IMG/VR virus record: IMGVR_UViG_3300030333_003718
Location: 1 to 35,223 of that record
Reading direction: 5' to 3' (one strand)
Source of the DNA: a virus
DNA: 35,223 bases
Both the position numbers and the translations under genes were made by a program. This document shows positions 9,197 through 17,886 of this stretch, piece after piece (positions within the stretch are counted from its first letter, which is position 1; each line of letters opens with the position of its first letter). Below the pieces are notes generated by a model. That model made no database searches. It saw only the letters and a program-made list of their open reading frames with translations, and was not told the origin of the DNA.

Positions 9197-12009
9197 CAGA
9201 TGGGAGTTCCCGCATCAAGTGTCGCGTAGTTTGAGGTTACTTTGTAGCCCGCAACAAGATCACACACAAACGTACTGAACCCCCCAGCCTCATTTGGGAG
9301 TTTCCATTCCCCGTAGAAGGTTTGATATTCAGGAGGGTTGGTATCAGCAACTGGAACTTCATATCGGTAGCGACACTCGAAGAGCCCATAGAACTCAATC
9401 GGCATTACCTTAACGTCCCCGTAAATTACTGTGTTTATCGGATCGCCACCTTCTGAAGCATCACACATTGGATCAAATAGCCTCATCATGTGAAGGAATC
9501 GACCCGGGGCTCCGTCATAGAGAGGGTTGCCCCACCACCCTCCGGTAGCGTGGTCGTAGAACCGAGAGTCGGTAGATGTTGCCGCTTTGAAGGTATCGTC
9601 GCAGTTTCTCTTGAATCCTCTGTCATAGATGCTGTCTGTGTAACTGTGGGCCAACCCGTCGTCGTCGCTACAACATTTGAAGTCAGGGGAGCCCCCAGAA
9701 AGAAGATCCCACCCCCCGTAGTAGTCGGAGTCTGGGACTCCGTGTTGGTACCAACGGAAATAGTTAGCGAACCACACAGGCCCTGTGATCCGAGGGAGGC
9801 TACCGGTGTGCCCGTCTCCAGCAACTACGTCACCCATGAGGGTGTTGTTTGTGTCGATGTCTTCCCACAACCCGCCGTTGTAGTCGCCTGCGAAAGCAGC
9901 CCCGGCCATGGGGTCACAGTCTTCTTGGACGTAGTTAACCTGTGTAGCACAATCTGTCGCTATGGTTACGATTGGGGAGACCAATTGACTCTGGCCTCCG
10001 AAGTAGATTGTTTGGTAGGTATCGTCAAAGGGGCAATCGTCTAAGGATCCACATACTCGCTTCCATCTCAACTTCGGAGAAGAGGAGGGGATCACTTGGA
10101 CATAATCGAAGGGGAGTTGGACAATCTCCCCGTCCTGATTGAACTCGCACCCGTAAGGAGAGTCTCCACTAAATCGTCTAGAGATCGCAGGGTGCCCTTG
10201 GAAATTACCAACCATTTCCAACTTGACAGCAAGATCATTCCACGCGGAGCCCTCACCGTCGAAGATGAACGAACTTGCCATGTCTTGTCCACCCCCGTTG
10301 CAGTCAACACAATCTCCTTCACAAGCGTTGGGGTGGACACAACCCTGACCATTTAAGTTAGTATCGTCCGGGCAATCGTCTGCAAGAGGGGGCCAAAAAC
10401 CACCAGCCTCTTGGAAGTCTCGGCAGATGAACCATTCAGTGAGCCCCGGACCGTCGGGGTCCGCTACTTGATGATGGCACGGGGTATCTTCGGTATCTTC
10501 GTAGCACTCTTGACACGCAAGGCCCCAAGCGTTGTCGTTGGTTGTGTCGTTTGGACAGTCGCAGTTCTCCTGCATAGGAGACCCGTAGTGGTGCCACAAG
10601 CAACCGCGAACACCATGGTAGGTATTGAACCTCTCCCCGGTTTTGTTTTCTTCGTTGACCGCTGTGTAGTAATCGTATGCTTCTTCCCCGTCTGCACCGT
10701 ACCTCGCGGTGCTTGTTCCCCCGCAATGTTTGAGGGAGAAGAAGTCTGACCCGAAGTGTTCTGGAATCTCCGCCTGTGCAACTGTGCTGAAACATTCCTG
10801 TTGAGGACAGGGCATGTGTGGGTCGGAGGGGTCTTGGATCCCACGAGCCTCCAAATATCTATCCTGCCAACTATCCAGCATTGCCATGGGCCATCCGAAG
10901 TACAGGTTGGTGAAAGGCAGTGTGGAGGTGAAAACACCTGAGTTGATCTGTGTACGGATGAACTCCATCAGTTCCCCGTGGTCAAGATCGAGAATGTCTA
11001 CGTCGATGATTGCCCCTGTATTGTTCGCGGGCTCCCACTTGCACGGTTTGTATTCACCAATGTCGCAGTCTGGGCAAGAACCTTCACCGTAGATACAACT
11101 AGAAGGCTTAAGGTCATAGTGTGCCGTGATGCTGCGGGTTTTGATGGTGCCCCGCATGTCCCCCAAGAACCCCAAGCCTTCCCCGTTGCCGGTGTCCGAC
11201 CCCGAGACATACCCAATTGACCCCATGAATCGGGAGGATAGATCCCAAGAAGAAGTGCATTCGCAGAGGGGGTCGAACCCCGCAATCCATCCGTGTAAGT
11301 TTGGTCCAGTCCATGAACAACCCGCGTGGTTTCCGGCGTACTTTCGTTGGTCCAAAAACACACGAGTGCCTTCAGGCATTGGGGTGTCGTTACCAAACCC
11401 CGCACTTGGAGGGTAATTGAGATACCCCGAAGAGGGACGGATCATGAAGTCAACATTGACCTTCCACGTGATGCTGTGTCGAATGTTGCTAAATACCGCA
11501 TTAGCAAAACGGGATGCGGTGAATGGCGAGTCCCCAGACTCTAGGGGAGTGTTGCAGCCTGTGCATCCACTGTCCCCGGAAGAAGCAGAACCCCCATCGT
11601 CCGTAGATGTTGGGCTTGTTGGGGACGAACTACTACTACTACTTGAAGTTTCTGACGGGTCTGTGATACTTGTGGATCCGTCGTCACTGTCTACATCTGT
11701 TGGGGTGCCGGTTGTTCCTTCAGAGGAGGAAGAGGAGGAAGAGGAGGAAGAGAGGATAAAACTGCTGAAGGACGAGAACTCCGGTGGGTCTGGAAGCCCA
11801 ATGGACACAAACGGCAACTGAGTGAACCGTTTCTTGTTCAGGTCGGGGGAGGGCAATGCGTATTCGAACTGGGGATCTTCAGGAAACTGGTTGATCTGCA
11901 TGAACCCAGAACGAAACGAATCCAACTTCTCATCGGAGAAGGAAGGATTCAACTTACTCAACAACAGGTAAAGTTGAGAGGTCGGCTTGTTGCCGTAAAA
12001 CTCAGCCAT
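9196..12009 (-). CDS. Cys-rich tail/adhesion protein with serine-tract linker
   Basis: A 937-residue protein. Residues 1-80 form a short N-terminal part, probably for virion attachment. Residues about 82-155 are a Ser/Thr/Asp linker with runs of eight to ten Ser. The remainder contains about 35 Cys, many as CxxC, CxC or CC pairs (for example CTGC, CPDC, CEGDCVDC), with abundant Gly, Asp, Trp and Tyr and no membrane segment. Such Cys density is unusual for a phage virion protein and suggests disulfide or metal-bound beta domains exposed outside the cell. It lies between the tail adaptor and the putative glycosyltransferase and is joined to both by TGATG. A receptor-binding or fibre role is inferred; no family was recognised. 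Confidence 0.75.
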   Translation of the reverse strand: MAEFYGNKPTSQLYLLLSKLNPSFSDEKLDSFRSGFMQINQFPEDPQFEYALPSPDLNKKRFTQLPFVSIGLPDPPEFSSFSSFILSSSSSSSSSSEGTTGTPTDVDSDDGSTSITDPSETSSSSSSSSPTSPTSTDDGGSASSGDSGCTGCNTPLESGDSPFTASRFANAVFSNIRHSITWKVNVDFMIRPSSGYLNYPPSAGFGNDTPMPEGTRVFLDQRKYAGNHAGCSWTGPNLHGWIAGFDPLCECTSSWDLSSRFMGSIGYVSGSDTGNGEGLGFLGDMRGTIKTRSITAHYDLKPSSCIYGEGSCPDCDIGEYKPCKWEPANNTGAIIDVDILDLDHGELMEFIRTQINSGVFTSTLPFTNLYFGWPMAMLDSWQDRYLEARGIQDPSDPHMPCPQQECFSTVAQAEIPEHFGSDFFSLKHCGGTSTARYGADGEEAYDYYTAVNEENKTGERFNTYHGVRGCLWHHYGSPMQENCDCPNDTTNDNAWGLACQECYEDTEDTPCHHQVADPDGPGLTEWFICRDFQEAGGFWPPLADDCPDDTNLNGQGCVHPNACEGDCVDCNGGGQDMASSFIFDGEGSAWNDLAVKLEMVGNFQGHPAISRRFSGDSPYGCEFNQDGEIVQLPFDYVQVIPSSSPKLRWKRVCGSLDDCPFDDTYQTIYFGGQSQLVSPIVTIATDCATQVNYVQEDCDPMAGAAFAGDYNGGLWEDIDTNNTLMGDVVAGDGHTGSLPRITGPVWFANYFRWYQHGVPDSDYYGGWDLLSGGSPDFKCCSDDDGLAHSYTDSIYDRGFKRNCDDTFKAATSTDSRFYDHATGGWWGNPLYDGAPGRFLHMMRLFDPMCDASEGGDPINTVIYGDVKVMPIEFYGLFECRYRYEVPVADTNPPEYQTFYGEWKLPNEAGGFSTFVCDLVAGYKVTSNYATLDAGTPI

Positions 12010-12959
12010 CAGTCAAGGATCTGCCACCCGTGGCGGTTATCAACAGTCTGCTTGTCGAAGTGCTTGGGGATCCTGTTCTGCATGTATGAGAGGTTGTCTC
12101 CGATGGTCTTGATGGCGGACTTGTACTGGAGGACAAGAAACTGCATCTGCTTCTGAGAGATGTTCCGCATGGTGCCCAACTTGATCGCAGCCGACGCGGT
12201 GATGGCTTGCCAGAGAGATTGGAACCCTGCCGGAATCAACTCGAAGCGGAGATCATCTGTACCTCCTGCTTCGATATCTGCGGTGAACGCGGAGCGGACG
12301 GTTAGGGTTGAATCCCCTGACCCATCCTTAACGTCATAGGACGCAACCACCCGTTCTTCAACGAGGGTATTTGAGTCGTTCCAGAGCCGGAGGGTGGCAC
12401 CCGCGTAGGCGTTCTCCCGGAAGTCAAGAGCCCCAAGAGTGGGGGAAGGTGTAGTACTAGTGGCAACCGTCAGCACCTTACGGTCAGCGTCGAGGCGACC
12501 CGCCTTGGCGGCGGCGGAGCCATCGAAGTAACAGGCCCTGAAATCGCCGTTGGGGATGTAGAAGATGTCGAAGGTCTCTGCGTTCGCGGTTGGGAACGGC
12601 ATAATTGAGAGAAGATTGCCTTCGATGGACCACCCCTGCCCCCGAGGGTTGTAAAGGGAACGAGGGAGGGTTTCCTTGGTGACTCGTCCGTTGTCGTCAA
12701 CCTCTGCAACCCGGAGGATTTCTCCAATACTGGGGGGCAGTTGGTAGTATTGCTGGTCCTCTACGGTCGTTAGTTCGTGACGGAGGATGATGGGATTGTC
12801 ATACGTCATCGAGAGACGAGACAACACCTCCACCATGGAGGGGGAGACCAAGTGGTCCACCATGAAGTTGTTGGAGTATTTGGCATCTGCGGTAGGCTCG
12901 TCGAGGAATGCTCGAAGCCTCTCCAAGATGGTGTACAGCATTGATCCAGATGAGTGCAT
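12009..12959 (-). CDS. Tail adaptor / tail tubular protein A-like (gp11-like)
   Basis: A 316-residue protein with the layout of podovirus adaptor proteins. An N-terminal helical part (LYTILERLRAFLDEP) is followed by the beta segment PIILRHELTTVEDQQYYQLP, which matches the usual Tyr-x-Leu-Pro core, then a beta-rich insertion at about 130-235 and long C-terminal helices (SLWQAITASAAIKLG to the end). Such proteins form the ring under the portal that joins head to nozzle. Its place after portal and capsid and before the large tail proteins agrees. The ATG at 12959 has a weak ribosome site; an internal ATG at 12941 is possible. Confidence 0.75.
   Translation of the reverse strand: MHSSGSMLYTILERLRAFLDEPTADAKYSNNFMVDHLVSPSMVEVLSRLSMTYDNPIILRHELTTVEDQQYYQLPPSIGEILRVAEVDDNGRVTKETLPRSLYNPRGQGWSIEGNLLSIMPFPTANAETFDIFYIPNGDFRACYFDGSAAAKAGRLDADRKVLTVATSTTPSPTLGALDFRENAYAGATLRLWNDSNTLVEERVVASYDVKDGSGDSTLTVRSAFTADIEAGGTDDLRFELIPAGFQSLWQAITASAAIKLGTMRNISQKQMQFLVLQYKSAIKTIGDNLSYMQNRIPKHFDKQTVDNRHGWQILD
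12437..12446 (+). repeat. GAGTGGGGGA dispersed motif
   Basis: Antisense inside the adaptor gene, in Ser-Pro-Thr codons. Confidence 0.8.
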
Positions 12960-12962
12960 GGG

Positions 12963-13514
12963 TTACCCCGAGGTGATGATTCGGCCACTAGCCATTGAGG
13001 TGAGTTCTTCTTTCAACTGTTCGAGACTCTCTCCACCTTGCTGATCGCCAACGTAAGGACCACTCTCGATCATAGCAGCCATTTCGATGTCACCCATTCT
13101 ACGGTAGTACGCCGCAGTTTCCTGCCTCTTCTCCAAACTATCGTTACGCATGGAGTCCTTGATGGAAGCGGCTTTCTTGATCCGATCTCGAACCGCAGCA
13201 GCCTGCTCGTGGAAAGGCCGACAGCGTCGGATCAACCAATCCGTATCCATCCAACCCCCACGGTCTGGGGGGATGTCCATGGTGTGGAGTTCGGTTGCTA
13301 CTCCAATCCCCCACTCTTTGGGGTCGTAGACCCACCCGGCGAGGACAAACTTGCCCGTTAATTTGTGGCGATAGATGAAGAGTTCCGGGTGCTTTGTCAC
13401 TCGCCGGGCGAATCGGATCCATTCCCCGTCCGGAAGGAGTTCGTGGTTCTCATTGATGAGAAGCCCACTCTCCACTGCTGCGGCGATGGGGTCATATACG
13501 ATTTCCATTTCCAT
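12963..13514 (-). CDS. Unrecognised structural-block protein
   Basis: A 183-residue protein that I do not recognise. Residues 20-90 are compact and Trp-rich (EWIRF, GKFVLAGWVYDPKEWG), and residues 100-175 are helical and charged. GGAAGGAGC lies just before the ATG at 13514, a strong ribosome site, and the upstream stop is one base away. The Trp-rich first half resembles a small globular domain found in other podovirus head-tail regions by feel only; no motif fixes the function. Its place between the 572-residue protein and the adaptor suggests a virion or assembly role. Confidence 0.7.
   Translation of the reverse strand: MEMEIVYDPIAAAVESGLLINENHELLPDGEWIRFARRVTKHPELFIYRHKLTGKFVLAGWVYDPKEWGIGVATELHTMDIPPDRGGWMDTDWLIRRCRPFHEQAAAVRDRIKKAASIKDSMRNDSLEKRQETAAYYRRMGDIEMAAMIESGPYVGDQQGGESLEQLKEELTSMASGRIITSG
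13307..13316 (-). repeat. GAGTGGGGGA dispersed motif
   Basis: Sense, in Glu-Trp-Gly codons of the 183-residue gene. Confidence 0.8.
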
Positions 13515-13515
13515 C

Positions 13516-15234
13516 CTACGCTCCTTCCGAAGTTCCCGCTGCTACTCCAATACCCAAAGCGGCAAGCAGGGCCGCGATTGCGGTGTCCTTGTGCTTGTAC
13601 GCGAATTGGGGGATAGACCGGCCCCTTGTCCTAATTGCTTCCATGAGTGCCCGGAATTGTTGAGCCTTGTTGAAAGCCATCTTTCCATGGTCTTTTGCTT
13701 TGGGGTTCGGTTGTCGTCCTACGGTGACAACCAAACGCTCACCAGCCTTGCCCCCGTATTCGGGGGGGAATCCAACTTGTCCGAGACCCTTCAAGCGAGG
13801 ATCACGGTACCTCTCAAGCCGCGTCTTGCCTGCTTCTTCAGCATCAATTTGAACTTGGCGTTGAGGGGGGATCTTAAAGTCCTTCAACTTCTCACCCGTT
13901 CGTTTCTCGTGAGCCTGTTTTTGTTTCTCTGAGGATCCTACCTTTCCAAACTCGCTCCGAACACTTTTCACATCTACGTTGACGCTGCCCACTCTAGCCG
14001 TGGGGTCTCGAACCACTTCAATGGGGGTTTCGTACAGAGTGTGTGCGACGTTTCCTCCTTCGGGGGTCAACTCAAGAGCGGTAGCCAGTTTGATGAGATC
14101 AGGATCCAAACCCCTACCCTTAGCCAACGACTGGTTGATGTGTGCCTTCAGTCTCTTCTTGGAGACCTTAGGGTCAGTCGGAACTGTTCTTTGCCCCACA
14201 CCCAAACTCACTGTCTTAGGCTTTGGCATCGTGTGGCCATGTTCCATGTCCGCAATGCCCATACGGGAAAAGTCTGTGGCGTGAGCCCTTGCTCGTCTCA
14301 GAAGTTCCAGTCGTCCACTGGGCTCCCTTCGACGGAGACGGTTCTCTTCTTCAATCATCGACTCCCCGAAAGTCTTCCAAGGTCTTGTCACTTCACCTGT
14401 TTGAGGGTTAACAACCTTTTGCCCCTTAACCCCCACGTTGGCCATCTTCTCCAGTTCACTTTCTTTGATGTCTACGCCAGTACCCGCTTCAGAGAGGAAT
14501 TTTCCCCCTTCTACAAAGACACCCTGCTCCGCTCCTCCCAAGGACAAAGTCATTGTTTGCCCAAGACGAGCAAGTGCATCCTCAACCTGCCCCCACCTAG
14601 GGCTACCAATTTGAGCCGGTGTAAAGCCTCTCACTGTTTTGGGGTATTTCCTCTTCAGTTCCGGTTCGATAACTGATTCATGAGCCGCAACGAGTTTCTG
14701 CACCTTTTCCCTTGGGGAAAGATTCGCTTCCTTGAAGACATCCCCCTTAAGTTCAAGACCTGCCTTTACCCATTTGGATGCCTTCTTGTTTTTAGCATCG
14801 CGGATAAATTTCCGCCATCCCTCAAGATCAGCAACGCCTTGCTTATGCCACCTCTTTAGGGTATTTGCAATGTACCCCGTACCCTTGATGTCTTTGGGGT
14901 CCCGAATGTTCCCCTTCATTGCGACCGCTTCAAGGAGTGTCCGGACTCGCGGGCCCACACCCGCATGTGCCTGACTCAACGCAACTGCCTCGTCTTGTGA
15001 AGCGATTGCGGCTTTTACTTGTTCCAAAAGTTCTGCGGATCTTGGGGGGCCGATGGGCCCCGTCCCGGTGGACTTGAGTGGGGGGATCAGATTCGATCCT
15101 GTCCCCCCTTCCATCATGTGCATACTTACAGAGGGGTATGGTCTAGCCGCTACGTCTACTGGATGGATATCAGTCCCCACCCCTTCACGGTAGGGTTGAA
15201 GTCCGGCAAGTAACATTTCTAGTTGGCTAGCCAT
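13516..15234 (-). CDS. Unrecognised 572-residue basic protein with C-terminal hydrophobic helix
   Basis: The protein is rich in Lys, Arg, Pro and Gly. It has no catalytic motif I can name. The last ~25 residues (DTAIAALLAALGIGVAAGTS) form one hydrophobic, Gly/Ala-rich helix, as in proteins that touch membrane or pack in an oligomeric core. The ATG at 15234 is the first gene after the capsid terminator. Middle segments are helical and charged. A minor virion protein, an internal core protein or a polyvalent packaged protein are all possible; none is supported by a motif. Confidence 0.7.
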   Translation of the reverse strand: MASQLEMLLAGLQPYREGVGTDIHPVDVAARPYPSVSMHMMEGGTGSNLIPPLKSTGTGPIGPPRSAELLEQVKAAIASQDEAVALSQAHAGVGPRVRTLLEAVAMKGNIRDPKDIKGTGYIANTLKRWHKQGVADLEGWRKFIRDAKNKKASKWVKAGLELKGDVFKEANLSPREKVQKLVAAHESVIEPELKRKYPKTVRGFTPAQIGSPRWGQVEDALARLGQTMTLSLGGAEQGVFVEGGKFLSEAGTGVDIKESELEKMANVGVKGQKVVNPQTGEVTRPWKTFGESMIEEENRLRRREPSGRLELLRRARAHATDFSRMGIADMEHGHTMPKPKTVSLGVGQRTVPTDPKVSKKRLKAHINQSLAKGRGLDPDLIKLATALELTPEGGNVAHTLYETPIEVVRDPTARVGSVNVDVKSVRSEFGKVGSSEKQKQAHEKRTGEKLKDFKIPPQRQVQIDAEEAGKTRLERYRDPRLKGLGQVGFPPEYGGKAGERLVVTVGRQPNPKAKDHGKMAFNKAQQFRALMEAIRTRGRSIPQFAYKHKDTAIAALLAALGIGVAAGTSEGA

Positions 15235-15259
15235 GGCTGCATTCTACCCTGTGATCCCC

Positions 15260-15294
15260 AAAAAGGAAGGACTCCCCACCGAAGTGAGGAGCCC
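15260..15294 (-). terminator. Rho-independent terminator after the capsid gene, C(UUCG)G loop
   Basis: On the minus strand, arm GGGCTCCTCAC pairs with GTGGGGAGTCC (11 pairs, two of them G-U) around the very stable loop TTCG. A T-rich tail CTTCCTTTTT follows. It lies in the 114-base gap after the capsid stop and would cap high capsid expression and lower that of the tail genes behind it. Confidence 0.9.
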
Positions 15295-15348
15295 CTCCCA
15301 AGGAGGAAGGAGGACTAATTGAAACCTCCCGCGAACACTGATTAAGAA

Positions 15349-16947
15349 TCAGTTATCGCTGTAGACCTGATCGGTCGTGCAGTTCGTCAACTTGATGCCT
15401 GCGGGCTGATCCGGGACCAACTGCATACGCAGGAGGCCGGGCATCTGCACGCCTTCCGTCACCATGTTGCGGTTACCGGAGGCCGAACTGTCATAGATCG
15501 GCAACTTGTTGGTACCCGTACCGGTGAGGGCAGAGGCGATGAAGTTGAACGGGGCGAACGAATCGGCCCGGTCGAACGTGCCGTAACCCGTGGGGGTCGG
15601 CGGGACGTACCGCTTCCAGTTCGAGCCACCCTTACGGATACCGTAAACTTCGCCATCGGAGACGTAGTTTGAGGTGTAACCCGTGTAGGTGCGACCGTCC
15701 ATGGAGAAGGAGAAGCCTTCCTGCGAACCCTCGGAGGAGAGGCTCGAAAGGCGACCCGTACGGTCCAGACGCTCACGACCGATCTTGGTGGCTTCGTATG
15801 CGAGCCACACGCCATCGGAAGCGATAAGGCAATCGATGTACTGACCGTACTTGCCCTTCGCAGCGTGGAAGCGACGGAGGTACTGACGCAACTTGTGCTC
15901 CGTCAGAACGCCCGAAACGTCCTTGGTGAACGACTTGAACTCCGGATGGATGTTCACGTCGATCTGGTTGGACGTATCACGCTCATCACCAAGGAGGTAC
16001 GTGTTGGCATTGCCCGAAGCACCGCTCTTGATCCACGAGTTCATGCCCGCGCAACCCTTCGCGGTCGTAGGTGAAGAACCACCGACGTTGTGGGAGTTGG
16101 CGTACACGAGCAGATCGTTTGCAGCAGTCGTGCCGGTTGCAGCACCACCGGAGTGGAACGCAGTGGTTTCGCTACCGAGGAAGACGTAACCCTTGAGTTC
16201 ATCCACGCGAGTCACATACACCTCAATGCGAGAACCGAGGCTCTGTCCATCGTCCGCAGCCGTATCGTTACGGCGTACGTCGGCGGTCGAATCGATGATG
16301 TCGATACGCTGACCGACGAAGAAACGGTCGTGGGTGTTTTCGGTGATCGTGCAACGAACCTCCTTGGTATCGCCATCCACCGCAGCGAGGTCGTCCGCGT
16401 CAACGACGGCGGAGATGGTGCCCAACTTGTAACTGTCGTTCTGGTTGATGTACCAGTAGTTACACAGGGTGTGCGAAATGTTCTTCGCAAAACCCTCCAA
16501 CTTGGGGGCAACCACCTCGCCAATGAAGGCGGGGACGGCTTCGGCCTGAAGTTCACCCAGCGTGAACATGATGTTGGACATCATGGAACGCATCGGGATA
16601 CCCAGACGGAACGGATTGGCGTTGGGACCGTTGAGGGGGTCCGGCCAAGTCTGTGCCAGATTCTGGGCATACAACTTCTCGGAAATGACATCGGTGTCGT
16701 CGCCGTACAGGCCAACGTCACCACGAACATGACCCTGTTCGAGAACGCCCGTCATGCCGCCCATGTAGACCTTGAGGATCTTCATGTCACGGCCAATCGC
16801 GTCTGCGGGGCCCACACCCTGTGAAGTGACAACGGTGTCACGCCACACGGGATCGAGCGACGGCAGGAAGACATCAATGTTCTTATTGATGACCTCTTCG
16901 ATGCGATCTGCGTGCTTGTCGAACAGAGAACCAGTAGTAGCAGCCAT
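15349..16947 (-). CDS. Major capsid protein (HK97-type fold inferred)
   Basis: A 532-residue protein. N-terminal helices (about 1-60) lead to a segment rich in Gly and Met (GRDMKILKVYMGGMTGVLEQG), then a central A-domain-like region with LRQYLRRFHAAKGKYGQYIDCLIA (about 360-385) and a C-terminal Thr/Tyr/Gly-rich beta part. Codons end mostly in C or G, unlike nearby genes, which fits the most heavily made protein. It follows the scaffold-like gene and is directly followed by a strong terminator. No delta domain or protease was found, so scaffolding is probably the separate upstream gene. A jelly-roll-like insertion at about 180-290 may decorate the shell. Confidence 0.85.
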   Translation of the reverse strand: MAATTGSLFDKHADRIEEVINKNIDVFLPSLDPVWRDTVVTSQGVGPADAIGRDMKILKVYMGGMTGVLEQGHVRGDVGLYGDDTDVISEKLYAQNLAQTWPDPLNGPNANPFRLGIPMRSMMSNIMFTLGELQAEAVPAFIGEVVAPKLEGFAKNISHTLCNYWYINQNDSYKLGTISAVVDADDLAAVDGDTKEVRCTITENTHDRFFVGQRIDIIDSTADVRRNDTAADDGQSLGSRIEVYVTRVDELKGYVFLGSETTAFHSGGAATGTTAANDLLVYANSHNVGGSSPTTAKGCAGMNSWIKSGASGNANTYLLGDERDTSNQIDVNIHPEFKSFTKDVSGVLTEHKLRQYLRRFHAAKGKYGQYIDCLIASDGVWLAYEATKIGRERLDRTGRLSSLSSEGSQEGFSFSMDGRTYTGYTSNYVSDGEVYGIRKGGSNWKRYVPPTPTGYGTFDRADSFAPFNFIASALTGTGTNKLPIYDSSASGNRNMVTEGVQMPGLLRMQLVPDQPAGIKLTNCTTDQVYSDN

Positions 16948-16962
16948 TGCTTTCTACCTTTC

Positions 16963-17874
16963 TCAGAGTTTGGATTGATCGCCTGTCGAGAGATCCTCCG
17001 CGAGACGACTCAAAGCATCGACGTTGTACTCCCTTGCTTTGGAGTCCATCGTGCCCATGTTGTCACCATCTGCGAATTGAGGAGCCTCTACAGGCTTCTT
17101 GTTAGCGAAAAACGAGTCCAGACCCGATGCTGTTTCCGGTGCACGCCCAATTTTGTTGGGGTCTCCGATTACCGTCGAGATTCTGTTGTAGATGTTATCA
17201 GCGGCTTTCGTTGCTTCATCAGAAAACCACGACAAATTGAAGTTTTCCCCACGACTTTTTCTAGATCGAACATTGTCCATAAGACTCCGCTCGATCTGGC
17301 TCCGCAAACTCGAACGTCGTTCTGCGTCATCTGAGTTGGGGTTCATCTCTGAACCCTTGTCGAGAAGCGTTCGGATCTTGGGGTTTGACTCCATCACTCG
17401 ATCAAGTGTCTCGTTGAGATTCTGACGGAGGAAGTCAGCGTTCATACGACGCTGGTTGTTTTCCAAACTCTCAAGGCGTTGCTTGTTTTCGTTCGAGAGA
17501 GGATCGGGGGTGGTCATTGGTGCTTCCTCCTGTGGTTGTTCGCCCTTCAGGGACGTAACGTATTCGTCAATCTGATCGGGCTGATACCCTTCAGCATTCA
17601 TGAGGTACCGAACCGCTGCTTCCTTGTCCGTATCCGATGCACCTTGCTGCATCAACACAGAAGCATGTTGGTTGTACTCATGGATGCCAGATGCCTGTTT
17701 AGCCACATCAACCAACTGGCCAACCGTGACCTCGACACCATCAACTTGGACTGTCGCATCCAAGTTGATATTCGGGCTAGGGGCTGGCGCAGGGGTGGGG
17801 GGAGCCTCTTGAGTGGGGGCATTATCCACAGGAGCGACGGGGGTGGGATCCGGGGCCGGAGTTTCTTCAGACAT
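16963..17874 (-). CDS. Scaffold-like capsid assembly protein
   Basis: A 303-residue acidic protein. It opens with a Pro/Ala/Glu-rich disordered stretch (about 1-40), has a small domain at about 40-110, and then a long charged helix containing NKQRLESLENNQRRMNADFL (about 127-146). The end is again polar and low in structure. This order, acidic and helical just upstream of the capsid gene and downstream of the portal, is that of scaffolding proteins of T7-like phages. GAAGGAGAC precedes the ATG at 17874. Identification rests on position and composition. Confidence 0.78.
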   Translation of the reverse strand: MSEETPAPDPTPVAPVDNAPTQEAPPTPAPAPSPNINLDATVQVDGVEVTVGQLVDVAKQASGIHEYNQHASVLMQQGASDTDKEAAVRYLMNAEGYQPDQIDEYVTSLKGEQPQEEAPMTTPDPLSNENKQRLESLENNQRRMNADFLRQNLNETLDRVMESNPKIRTLLDKGSEMNPNSDDAERRSSLRSQIERSLMDNVRSRKSRGENFNLSWFSDEATKAADNIYNRISTVIGDPNKIGRAPETASGLDSFFANKKPVEAPQFADGDNMGTMDSKAREYNVDALSRLAEDLSTGDQSKL

Positions 17875-17886
17875 CTAAGGTCTCCT

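Noticed and set aside
15306-15330. Second hairpin GGAGG...CCTCC after the capsid gene
   Set aside because: Five pairs only with an 11-base loop and no T run; likely chance beside the true terminator.
16090-16824. Plus-strand open frame of 244 codons across the capsid gene
   Set aside because: The capsid codons end mostly in C or G, which keeps antisense frames open. There is no ribosome site, and the frame disagrees with the clear capsid gene.
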